A DNA stretch of 40,662 nt from a virus. The notes under the pieces are model-generated. The model was not told the origin of the DNA. It worked only from the letters and a program-made list of their open reading frames with translations, and did no database searches. The stretch covers positions 1 to 40,662 of the IMG/VR virus record IMGVR_UViG_3300042309_000358. One strand, written 5' to 3'. Below are positions 23,855-31,469 of this stretch, piece after piece (within the stretch, counting starts at the first letter, position 1; each line of letters starts with the position of its first letter). The position numbers and the translations under genes were made by a program.

Positions 23855-24766
23855 CTATTTCAAATCCATTTTTCTTTTAAACATCTTAAATGTCATTGGT
23901 TTTGCATAAGTAGCAATATTTGCTGTTGAATTGGCGGGTGCATCTGATTCCTGCAGCTTCACCAATTTGGCAAGCAATTCTTGTAAAGAATTGCCACTAT
24001 CAATTGTTTCAAAATCATGAGTTTCGTTACGACCTTTTTTCTTTTTTATATAAAATTTGAATTGTTTAGTTCTGACATAATATAGAATATTCTTGTATCC
24101 TTTTTCAACAATAGAAGCAGGAACTGTGTTTGGACAATCAAAAACAAGGCGATCTAATGCCGTTTCTACATAGAAACGAATATAATTCAATTTATATGCT
24201 GCGTCATAACTAGAAATTGATTTTTGTTGTTTTTTTAATACATCTATGTGTGAATACTCATTATAAGAGTACCTCATCTTTTCTGTTGGAAGAAGAAGAG
24301 AACCATCAGGCTTAATCCAACCCCAAAAATTATAATTTAGAGGTTCTACTTCTTCATGAGAAAGAACGATATCAAAATCTGGAGGAAATAGAAGAGGAAT
24401 TATGTTTTCGTTTGCTTCTGCATTATAAGAAATGGTTATGTGCGGTTTATAAGTTTCGTAATCATAAGAAGCGCCAGAATCTATTGCTGATTTATGAATT
24501 GTTTCGAGATCTTTCGATTCCACTTCAATAACCAAAGCCCGACCATATGTTGCTATAGAAAATTCTTTATGATCTAATCTGATATTGTTCTTTTCGGAAG
24601 GAATTATTTCTTGTTCTGGATCGACCTTTGAATAAGTTGTTGTGATATGAAAATCTTCATCTTCAACAGGTTCTATAACATTGTTATCTTTTATCCATTC
24701 AGATAATTTCTTTGTCGAATCTTCAGTTAATTTGAAACTTCCGTAAACGCCTTCTAATAACATCAT
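23855..24766 (-). CDS. Acb1-like 2H phosphoesterase fused to a phage GWI-type domain
   Basis: 303 residues. Two H-x-T motifs of the 2H superfamily are visible: FHITTTYS (H40, T42) and KPHITISYN (H109, T111), 69 residues apart. As I recall, this matches the H44/H113 spacing of the T4 anti-CBASS nuclease Acb1; YDYETYKPHITISYN followed by LSHEEVEPLNYNFW also fits that family. Residues about 148-270 form a second domain starting WGWIKPDGS, which recurs in the 27537-29843 protein. Near the C terminus KPMTFKMFKRKM resembles a capsid-targeting head. Degradation of cyclic-oligonucleotide signals is inference. Confidence 0.7.
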   Translation of the reverse strand: MMLLEGVYGSFKLTEDSTKKLSEWIKDNNVIEPVEDEDFHITTTYSKVDPEQEIIPSEKNNIRLDHKEFSIATYGRALVIEVESKDLETIHKSAIDSGASYDYETYKPHITISYNAEANENIIPLLFPPDFDIVLSHEEVEPLNYNFWGWIKPDGSLLLPTEKMRYSYNEYSHIDVLKKQQKSISSYDAAYKLNYIRFYVETALDRLVFDCPNTVPASIVEKGYKNILYYVRTKQFKFYIKKKKGRNETHDFETIDSGNSLQELLAKLVKLQESDAPANSTANIATYAKPMTFKMFKRKMDLK

Positions 24767-25152
24767 AGTTCCTTTAATTTTTCTAATAGATTATTGTCTA
24801 TAGATATTGATGATAGAGTAATCGTTTTTCCCGTTATTCCTCTAATTTCTGGAGGCATCAAAGACAAATAGATCAAGATTGTTGCTAATGCATTCCACGA
24901 AGATTCAGAAAACACAACGAATAAGATCTTAGCAGTTGCTTCTCCAGGAAAAACATTCTGTATACAAATAATATGATTTAACAAAATACGAATATTTATA
25001 CTCTTGTTATTTAGATATTTATATAAAATCGTCTTCAGATATTTGATTCGAAGATAATCCTCTTCAAATTCTAAAGACGAAGCGCAGCCAGGATTTTGGT
25101 AAACACTGGCTGCATATAATTTAATATTGTCTTTTGTTAAATTTAGAATCAT
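24763..25152 (-). CDS. Conserved T4-like phage protein (DUF7207-like)
   Basis: 129 residues. LYAASVYQNPGCASSLEFEED, then ILLNHIICIQNVF and ILIYLSLMPPEI, match a helical family common in T4-like and jumbo phages, which I recall as DUF7207. Function unknown. It overlaps its neighbours on both sides, so it is translated within a tightly packed operon. Confidence 0.6.
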   Translation of the reverse strand: MILNLTKDNIKLYAASVYQNPGCASSLEFEEDYLRIKYLKTILYKYLNNKSINIRILLNHIICIQNVFPGEATAKILFVVFSESSWNALATILIYLSLMPPEIRGITGKTITLSSISIDNNLLEKLKEL

Positions 25153-25439
25153 TAAATGGTTGATTGTAACTTCAACGAGAAATTCTTTTGAGAAAAACCA
25201 GCTGATTCTTCATTATCAGATATCAATATAATGTCATTACCATCTATGATTACCTGGTAATCTTTATATGTTCCTATAACAGGATTATCTGTTTCCACAC
25301 CAGCAAATGCATCAAAATCTGATTTAGAAAAATCTTCAAACTTAGTTTCCTTTAAGATATCTGCAAGAGTTGTATCTTGTCCCATCAAGAAGGTACCTTC
25401 GTTGAGGACTTCCATATATGCTTTAGTAAATGAATTCAT
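25152..25439 (-). CDS. Small unknown virion-cluster protein
   Basis: 95 residues. The N terminus MNSFTKAYMEVLNEG resembles a capsid-targeting sequence with an LNE cleavage site. The rest (YKDYQVIIDGNDIILISDNE near 57) looks like a small beta-rich domain. No family is recognised. AAGGGAA precedes the start. Confidence 0.55.
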   Translation of the reverse strand: MNSFTKAYMEVLNEGTFLMGQDTTLADILKETKFEDFSKSDFDAFAGVETDNPVIGTYKDYQVIIDGNDIILISDNEESAGFSQKNFSLKLQSTI

Positions 25440-25448
25440 GTTATTCCC

Positions 25449-26102
25449 TTATTTAGTTGTATCTGTTACTTCAATAGGATTAATTGAGTGAACTACATAC
25501 AAAGGCATTTCTTCTGAAACAATCTTCTCAACTTCTTCTACTGAGTTTGCGTGGATAATCGAAGATAAGAATCTTCTTGTGGTTGGTTTGAATAAGATGA
25601 CGTTAAAGACTTTACCAGTTTCAAATTCTTCTTCTAGATTATCTTCCATTTCGTCTTCGGCTTCCTCGCCATCTTCTTTCTCTACTTCAAATTCAACGTC
25701 AGTCAATGCAACTGCTTCTCCATCTTCGAAGTAAACCATAATTTCAGCAGAAACTGTTACACCAGATTCTCCTTCAGAAATGGAACATTTTAAAACCATA
25801 TCTCCTTCCAATTCATCTTCTACCGTTTCGTCTGCAGAAAATACTGAAAGAACTGCATTTTCGCCGTCAATTGAATCTAAAGGAATCTCGCCATCTTCAA
25901 GATTATCAAATGACAAACCGATAGTTCCTAATAGAGATTTAATTTCGCTCTCAGCTTCTTCTAGATTTGCAAAAGGAGTTGTTGATAAGATCTCCAATCC
26001 ATTTATAACATCATTAATAATATTTAATTCAGATAACTTTACCGATTCATTTGTTTCTTGTTCTTCTTTGAATGTTTCATTAAATTCTTTGAATGTTTTC
26101 AT
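25449..26102 (-). CDS. Possible internal-start product of the acidic head protein
   Basis: An in-frame ATG at 26102, 4-5 nt after a strong Shine-Dalgarno (GAGGA), opens a 217-residue product with its own capsid-targeting-like N terminus, MKTFKEFNETFKEE. Either the long gene is a fusion of two packaged proteins, or both forms are made. Confidence 0.4.
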   Translation of the reverse strand: MKTFKEFNETFKEEQETNESVKLSELNIINDVINGLEILSTTPFANLEEAESEIKSLLGTIGLSFDNLEDGEIPLDSIDGENAVLSVFSADETVEDELEGDMVLKCSISEGESGVTVSAEIMVYFEDGEAVALTDVEFEVEKEDGEEAEDEMEDNLEEEFETGKVFNVILFKPTTRRFLSSIIHANSVEEVEKIVSEEMPLYVVHSINPIEVTDTTK

Positions 26103-27497
26103 TTCTTCCTCTTCCGAATTAATATTAGTTATAGTTCCATCCCAAGAATCGAAACCTTCTAACCAAGCTTCTTTTGTGAAGTAGTGTCTTGAATATGATT
26201 CAGGGACTTCTTTTCCCTTACCTTCTTCGGCAGCTTTCTTTCCAGCACATGATGCTTCATCAAGATCTTTCTTTGTTGGAAGAATTCCTTTCATTTCTTT
26301 CATGACGTTGATTCTAATTCTATTATATAGAGTAGGATCTTTCTTGATATAAGAAATTAATCTATCCAATAAATCAAATAGAAGATTTCTTAAATAAGGA
26401 ACTGTTCCAGCTGCTTTCTTATTCGAAAGAGCTTTCTTTGCTCTATTGTATAGCTTCTGATCAACAAGACCAAGTTTCAAAAGCATATCTAACTTAACAT
26501 CGACACCTTCTTCTGTAGGCGGCTTCTTCTTTGATTTCTTCTTTGCTTCAAGAATAACAGATTCAGAAACTGAAGCAGCTGTTGCATTCTTTGTAACTAG
26601 AGTTGCTAGATTTCTATTTGTAACTAATACATCAACTAAATCAAATAGAAGATCCACTAGAGCTCTTTGATCTAAATCGGCAGTTGTCTTTGATTCATCT
26701 GAACCAGTTTTAATATAATCAGTTAGAGCTGCAATTACTCTATTTCTATCTGTACTTGTATTTGCATATTTGTAAATTAATCTTGGTTTGATTATTGTAT
26801 TAAGTACTGCCAATTTCTTCTTCGTTTCAGGATCAGTTACAGGCTTATCATCTTTCTTTGGTTCTTCTTTTTCTTTAGAATCTGATCCAACAGCTTTCAT
26901 AATTGCTTGTGCCAATGATTCTAAGTCATATGCTTTATCTTTAATACCAATCGATTTCCCATTCAATGAAACTTTTACTGCGCCAGATTCCGAATTCCAG
27001 TCTACAGATAACTTATCGCCATTTATATCAAATTCTTTACCAATTAACTCTTTTGTATCTGTTGGAATATTATATAGAACATCTGCCAAATCATCTTGTG
27101 TAACTTCTTCAGACATAGGATAATCTTGAAGAATTCCTTCTACTGCACTACGTAGAGCTTCCGGATTAGTTACAACACCAGAAATTTCAATTTTCTTTCC
27201 GTCTACTTCTACAGAAGCTTTTGATCCATCCCAATTAACAATTACAATATTGTTCTTGGTTTGAATCATATAATCTTCTAATTTATCTACATCTAGTGGA
27301 ATTGAATCGACAATCTCTTTAATTTCTGAATCAGAAATCTGTTCTGCAATCAGAGAAGCTAGAATTAAATTCTTAGATAGAATATCTATTGATTCAATTA
27401 AATTCGTCTCATCTACGCCAAAGATCTTGAATTCTTCAGTCAATAAAGAATTATTTTGGATATTGATTTCGTTTCTTATTTGTGAAAAAGTTTTCAT
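25449..27497 (-). CDS. Large acidic capsid-targeted protein with internal duplication
   Basis: 682 residues, very acidic and Lys/Glu-rich. It begins MKTFSQIRNEINIQNN (capsid-targeting-like, with LTEE at 19-22). Two related segments near 55-115 and 125-195 share the pattern of a short helix, then VxVNWDGSxASVxVDGKxI-type hairpins. Residues about 465-480 contain a second capsid-targeting-like head, MKTFKEFNETFKEE, preceded in the DNA by GAGGAAGAA, so a 217-residue product may start at 26102. Probably an internal head or core protein; specific function unknown. Confidence 0.6.
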   Translation of the reverse strand: MKTFSQIRNEINIQNNSLLTEEFKIFGVDETNLIESIDILSKNLILASLIAEQISDSEIKEIVDSIPLDVDKLEDYMIQTKNNIVIVNWDGSKASVEVDGKKIEISGVVTNPEALRSAVEGILQDYPMSEEVTQDDLADVLYNIPTDTKELIGKEFDINGDKLSVDWNSESGAVKVSLNGKSIGIKDKAYDLESLAQAIMKAVGSDSKEKEEPKKDDKPVTDPETKKKLAVLNTIIKPRLIYKYANTSTDRNRVIAALTDYIKTGSDESKTTADLDQRALVDLLFDLVDVLVTNRNLATLVTKNATAASVSESVILEAKKKSKKKPPTEEGVDVKLDMLLKLGLVDQKLYNRAKKALSNKKAAGTVPYLRNLLFDLLDRLISYIKKDPTLYNRIRINVMKEMKGILPTKKDLDEASCAGKKAAEEGKGKEVPESYSRHYFTKEAWLEGFDSWDGTITNINSEEEEMKTFKEFNETFKEEQETNESVKLSELNIINDVINGLEILSTTPFANLEEAESEIKSLLGTIGLSFDNLEDGEIPLDSIDGENAVLSVFSADETVEDELEGDMVLKCSISEGESGVTVSAEIMVYFEDGEAVALTDVEFEVEKEDGEEAEDEMEDNLEEEFETGKVFNVILFKPTTRRFLSSIIHANSVEEVEKIVSEEMPLYVVHSINPIEVTDTTK

Positions 27498-27536
27498 TTT
27501 CTTTCCTTATCTTTATTTATTTAAATGCTTGAAGAA

Positions 27537-29843
27537 TTAAATCTGTCTTAGTCTTTTCTTGGCTTTCGTTTCAGAAGATGGACCACCCATCTTCTTACCT
27601 TTTTCAGAAAATACGAAACAAATCTTCTTACCAGTCTTCTTACTGCATCTGATAGTTTCAGAAATAATTTCTACTGATTCTTGTGTAGAATCGGTCCCCG
27701 TGCTCCTTGAGGAAGGCGTCCACCTGGGAGCGGACGAGCGGGCTGATGCTATGGCCCGTGTTCTCGGAGATGAGGAAGATGGACGGGGTGCCTTTGGCTT
27801 TGTAGAAGTTGGGCGTGCCTTCGGAGGGGTAGCCTTCGGATCTATCAAATTTTTGTCTAATATATATTTAATTTGTTCGAAAACTTCTGGTACCTCATCA
27901 CTACCAGGATACATATCTTTGATAATTTGATTCTTTTCTGAATCATTTCTAGCTTCTTTATACATTTGTCTAATCATTGAAGCAGAATCAACTTGTTTAC
28001 CTGCAATCTTAAAATCTACCGTTGGTGCAATAAAGATATATCCTTTTGATTCAAATGGTTCGACATTTTCACCAGTCCATTCTGCAAAGTATCCTGGTGT
28101 ACCATCTTTCTTTGTGTAAGAGATTCTATCTGGATCTTTTCCAGAAATAGCAAAGATAACTATCGTATTCTTTTTATCATATTTCCGTGTAATCTCTGTA
28201 GCAACATATGGAATCTTTACTTCAACGAATGATTTCTCAGGAACTCCTAGTTGACTTGCTAGATATTTTTTATCTTCAAATGAAAATGGTCTTTCGGTTT
28301 GTTCGTTTGTTGAAGCAACATATACATCTGCATCTGGAAATTTCTTTTTGATTGCAGTATAAACCGAATAATGGCCTTTATGGAATGGATGGAAACCACC
28401 TGGAAATATGACAACTTTCTTCATCTGCGTTTCTTCTTGAATCTTTTCTTCCGAATAATTGTAGTAATCAAATATTGCTTCTGCGTTATGAGTAGAAACT
28501 GAGATCTTATCTTGAATCCATGCAGGAATTTCTGACTGATTCTGGATAATATTCAAGGTATCTGTAGATAGATCTATAATTTTCTTTAATTGTCCAGAAA
28601 TCATTTCTATTTCGTAATCTTGATCTTCTTTTATTCCAAATACCTTAGATAGCTCTAACATGAATTCGTTCCTCGTTCTAGATTGTATAAATTTTCTAGG
28701 CAAATCAAATGAAATATATGACGAATCTTTATGTTTATTTACAATATTTTCTATAGATCTATACATCTTTATCGTTTTAATCAATTTCTTTGTATTGAAA
28801 AATAAAACAAATTCAGAATTGCTGTATTCAACTACCCAACGAATCCAACCTTGTTTTGTTGCATCAGTTTCTGTTGGCCTATCGCCCAAATTATATTCAG
28901 GTTGTTTTTCTGTTAATCTTCTTAGAATAGATGTATGTGTTCTATCATGCTCTTCTGGATATTGAATATTTCCACGATCATCAATCCAGCCCCAATCAAA
29001 ATATTGTGGTATAAAATGAGCTTCTTGTAGATACTTTCTTGCTTTCTTCGCGAGATCTGCATCTGGCCCATACCAAGTCTTTCCTTTTGTTAGGAACGAA
29101 TTGACTCTTGCAAATGCCCAAGCAGATTGTGTTGCACCTGGTCTGTGTCCTGTAACCCAAGCAGCCATACCACGATTATAAACTCGCTTCAAGATAGAAT
29201 AAGGAACACCAGAAGCTTTTGCTTTCTTTTGAAGCGCCTTGATTGATCTGGATTCACTGATTTCGTCATATTCTTCTTGTACTTTTGATTTATATTGTTT
29301 TAACCACGATAGAGCTTTAGATGAAGGACCTTCATATTCATCATCATTATACTTACTAAGTAAGATTAATATATCATCTCCCATCGGAATATTTTTCCAT
29401 GCTTTTATAACAGAATCAATTTTTGCACGACCTGGTATGGTTATTATTGAGGTTAATCCATAGACATCCTTCAAAATAGCATATCTTGAATAGTTCGAAT
29501 TTTTCCCATTTAGATCGTATTCTTTTTCTAACCCAAGTCTGACAAGAAATGATGCATGATTCAAATTATCACTACTTTTATATTCATCGCCAGAAATAAC
29601 TTTACCAGTTGGAGAAATAATACCCCATTTTAGATAAGGAGCTTCATTATGTACTGCTTCATACATTTCTCTATACTTCTTATTATATTGCGATGGTCTT
29701 GTCTCAGACTTCGCATCTCCAGGAACTTTTTCCGCACGATCATACTCATCTTTAGTGAACGGATAAGAACCAAGTTTCTTCCAGAATGTTTTTCTTTTAG
29801 TAGCTGTAGACTTAGATAGACGTGCGAAATATTTCTTAGACAT
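27537..29843 (-). CDS. Multidomain protein with NMNAT-like nucleotidyltransferase domain
   Basis: 768 residues from ATG 29843 (GGAAAG upstream). Order: a basic N-terminal domain; GIISPTGKVIS (GWI-type domain, first copy) near 70; a helical domain with NRGMAAWVTGHRPGATQ near 225; GWIDDRGNIQYP (second copy) near 290; and a cytidylyltransferase-like domain, VVIFPGGFHPFHKGHYSVY, near 485 with the HxGH-type motif of NMNAT/NadM enzymes. A low-complexity Pro/Ser/Arg linker follows, encoded by a GC-rich insert at 27691-27838, then a conserved Lys-rich tail. The nucleotidyltransferase could complete NAD+ synthesis with the NAMPT at 36.4 kb; its substrate is not proven. Confidence 0.7.
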   Translation of the reverse strand: MSKKYFARLSKSTATKRKTFWKKLGSYPFTKDEYDRAEKVPGDAKSETRPSQYNKKYREMYEAVHNEAPYLKWGIISPTGKVISGDEYKSSDNLNHASFLVRLGLEKEYDLNGKNSNYSRYAILKDVYGLTSIITIPGRAKIDSVIKAWKNIPMGDDILILLSKYNDDEYEGPSSKALSWLKQYKSKVQEEYDEISESRSIKALQKKAKASGVPYSILKRVYNRGMAAWVTGHRPGATQSAWAFARVNSFLTKGKTWYGPDADLAKKARKYLQEAHFIPQYFDWGWIDDRGNIQYPEEHDRTHTSILRRLTEKQPEYNLGDRPTETDATKQGWIRWVVEYSNSEFVLFFNTKKLIKTIKMYRSIENIVNKHKDSSYISFDLPRKFIQSRTRNEFMLELSKVFGIKEDQDYEIEMISGQLKKIIDLSTDTLNIIQNQSEIPAWIQDKISVSTHNAEAIFDYYNYSEEKIQEETQMKKVVIFPGGFHPFHKGHYSVYTAIKKKFPDADVYVASTNEQTERPFSFEDKKYLASQLGVPEKSFVEVKIPYVATEITRKYDKKNTIVIFAISGKDPDRISYTKKDGTPGYFAEWTGENVEPFESKGYIFIAPTVDFKIAGKQVDSASMIRQMYKEARNDSEKNQIIKDMYPGSDEVPEVFEQIKYILDKNLIDPKATPPKARPTSTKPKAPRPSSSSPRTRAIASARSSAPRWTPSSRSTGTDSTQESVEIISETIRCSKKTGKKICFVFSEKGKKMGGPSSETKAKKRLRQI
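27691..27838 (-). mobile_element. GC-rich foreign gene fragment inserted in the nucleotidyltransferase gene
   Basis: About 148-150 nt of strikingly GC-rich DNA in an AT-rich genome. In the minus-strand frame not used by the phage gene, it encodes about 50 residues with GC-ending codons, including NTGHSISPLVRSQVDAFLK, which looks like the C terminus of a bacterial alpha/beta-hydrolase (catalytic GH). In the phage frame it becomes a Pro/Ser/Arg-rich linker and does not interrupt the ORF. Confidence 0.75.
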
Positions 29844-29844
29844 A

Positions 29845-30837
29845 TTACTTTCCAAATGTAGATTCTAATCCACGAAGAATAAACGATCCAGTTATTTTGT
29901 ATAAAGAATTATCAGATCTTCTTATGACGATTCCTTCTTGACCTTTAAGATCGCCTAGATCTGAAGTTGAACTATTAAGAATTTCATCACCAAGGCGAAT
30001 AGTTGCAATATAAACTAGATAATCTGTAAGTTGTTTCTCAGTAAGATCTTTCTTATCTGAGTTCATAATTTGGATGAATTTTGCTCTTGTAATTAGAGGA
30101 GTCTTAAATGTCAGATTAGATAACCATTCTCCAAGCGTTTTAGTTTGTTCGTTTAGAGTAATCTCTTCTGATAAAACCTTGGTTAAATCAGGGTTCTCTT
30201 TGAATGTTACACCAACATTACCGAGAACTTTAAATCCAAAAGCTTTTGCAACTTCATCTAATTTCTTGATAAGAGAAGCCATTGTTGTTTGATCGAATGA
30301 AATATTGGAAGCTACTCTTGATGTAACAACGCCAGTCTTTGGATTTGTCTTATTAACCTTAATTTCTTTTAATCCATGGATTGCTAAGAAATTATCGATT
30401 CCTTCATATTGAACAACATTAGTCTTACCTTCAACATACTCAGTATTGAATAAGATATTAGGATTATTTAAAAGACCAAGTTTCTCCAATTCTGGCTTAA
30501 TTTTCGGATAAGCTGTGTCAAAAATGTCAATTATCTTCTTTCCTTTTTCAACAAATCCATGTCCTTGTCCAAATCTATCTTCCAAATCTTCTGGACGAAT
30601 TCCTTTAATATCCAAAGGCTTTGCCGAACCACGATCTAGAACAAATTTTCCTTCAACCAAACGAAGTGAAGCATTGATTCCATCTATCTTAACAGATGTC
30701 TTACCAGAATTGATGAATTTGATTGCTTCCTTAAATACTCCAATCAATTCTTTTCCAGTTGAAGATATGTCAAAAACATGCGCCATGTGGCCCCCGACGC
30801 CACCTTCTAGTATAAGAAAAGATTTAAAAGATAACAT
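29845..30837 (-). CDS. Capsid-targeted nucleotidyltransferase/ligase-like protein
   Basis: 330 residues. N terminus MLSFKSFLILEGGVGGHMAH looks like a capsid-targeting head with an ILE-GG processing site. SVKIDGINASLRL near 48 has the KxDG motif of covalent nucleotidyltransferases (RNA/DNA ligases, capping enzymes). GQEGIVIRR near 303 resembles motif IV and YKITGSF motif V. The central part matches a family recurrent in large phages. RNA or DNA end sealing is inference; a degenerate enzyme is possible. It is coupled to the upstream gene by TAATG. Confidence 0.6.
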   Translation of the reverse strand: MLSFKSFLILEGGVGGHMAHVFDISSTGKELIGVFKEAIKFINSGKTSVKIDGINASLRLVEGKFVLDRGSAKPLDIKGIRPEDLEDRFGQGHGFVEKGKKIIDIFDTAYPKIKPELEKLGLLNNPNILFNTEYVEGKTNVVQYEGIDNFLAIHGLKEIKVNKTNPKTGVVTSRVASNISFDQTTMASLIKKLDEVAKAFGFKVLGNVGVTFKENPDLTKVLSEEITLNEQTKTLGEWLSNLTFKTPLITRAKFIQIMNSDKKDLTEKQLTDYLVYIATIRLGDEILNSSTSDLGDLKGQEGIVIRRSDNSLYKITGSFILRGLESTFGK

Positions 30838-31067
30838 TACTGTTCCTCTACGGGTTTTATACCGTCGATTGTGAATTCTAATTTATATCCCTTGTCCTTG
30901 GTTTTTTTTGATTGTGATATTGCTTCTTTGATAGCATCAGAAATAAGTTTTGGTGTTATTTGTTTCTTCAATTCTTGAGACAATTTATTATTATTTTTAA
31001 AATGTTTTAGATAATAATTATTAAGATTTCGATCATTAGGATTGGTTGCTGAATTAATTGTGAACAT
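30837..31067 (-). CDS. Small basic protein under a late promoter
   Basis: 76 residues, basic and helical (LSQELKKQITPKLISDAIKE), with a C-terminal strand YKLEFTIDGIKPVEEQ. Unknown family. TTGGAG precedes the ATG, and a TATAAATA late promoter lies just upstream, making this the first gene of the 31-22 kb late cluster. Confidence 0.6.
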   Translation of the reverse strand: MFTINSATNPNDRNLNNYYLKHFKNNNKLSQELKKQITPKLISDAIKEAISQSKKTKDKGYKLEFTIDGIKPVEEQ

Positions 31068-31086
31068 GACTATTATACTCCAAGAG

Positions 31087-31094
31087 TATTTATA
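31087..31094 (-). promoter_or_regulatory. T4-type late promoter
   Basis: Minus-strand TATAAATA followed by CTC, 20 nt before the ATG at 31067. It abuts the U-tract of the terminator of the preceding gene, so termination and late initiation are stacked. Confidence 0.75.
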
Positions 31095-31127
31095 AAAAAA
31101 TGAAACGGGAGATTTTACTCTCCCGTT
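31094..31127 (-). terminator. Rho-independent terminator
   Basis: Minus strand AACGGGAGA/TCTCCCGTT stem (31119-31127 and 31104-31112) followed by TCATTTTTTT. It overlaps the last codons of the amber-containing gene. Confidence 0.8.
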
Positions 31128-31369
31128 ATATAAGCATTATCTAGATAGTCTATTGTCAAAGTACAATTTTTGATTTTGATAGATCCTTTTGTATGAGGAT
31201 TATCAGGAGTTTCTTTTGTGCTCCATGGTAGAGCACAATCTACATGCTTCACATAATAAGTTTCACCTTTTGCTTTGATCGACCACATTGGAATGGAAGG
31301 ATCTTCAAGATGTTTCTTATTGAAGTGAAAAATCAAATATTCACACTTAATTTTAGTCTTCTATGTCAT
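31115..31369 (-). CDS. Small conserved phage protein with in-frame amber codon at position 3
   Basis: The frame starting at ATG 31369, after AGAGGAA at 31373-31379, reads Met-Thr-TAG, then KTKIKCEYLIFHFNKKHLED and on to the stop at 31115. The body (IPMWSIKAKGETYYVKHVDC, STKETPDNPHTKGSI) belongs to a phage family of unknown function whose members, as I recall, also begin close to a KxKxKCEYL segment. Without suppression, translation would have to start at a TTG at 31336, which has no ribosome-binding site. A candidate suppressor tRNA (CUA) lies 17 nt upstream on the same strand. Recent nonsense mutation is the alternative. Confidence 0.7.
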
Positions 31370-31386
31370 ATATTCCTCTTTTAATT

Positions 31387-31461
31387 TGGTGCGCTTGGAG
31401 AGAATCGAACTCTCATCTCGAAGGTTTAGAATCTTCTACATTACCATTATGCTACAAGCGC
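31387..31461 (-). tRNA. Candidate amber-suppressor tRNA (anticodon CUA)
   Basis: 75 nt including an encoded CCA. The 7-bp acceptor stem (GCGCTTG/CAAGCGC) is perfect, with A73. The D-arm is GCAT-AATGGTA-ATGT and the T-arm GAGAG-TTCGATT-CTCTC is canonical. The anticodon arm is GAAGA-TTCTAAA-CCTTC, which puts CUA at positions 34-36 with U33 and A37; one A31-C39 mismatch closes the loop. Shifting the loop to read UCU (Arg) destroys the stem. It lies between rIIB and the amber-interrupted gene. The amino acid inserted cannot be inferred. Confidence 0.75.
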
Positions 31462-31469
31462 AATATCTT

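Noticed and set aside
27691-27838. A complete inserted gene or insertion sequence
   Set aside because: The insert is only about 150 nt, has no inverted ends or transposase, and encodes only part of a protein.
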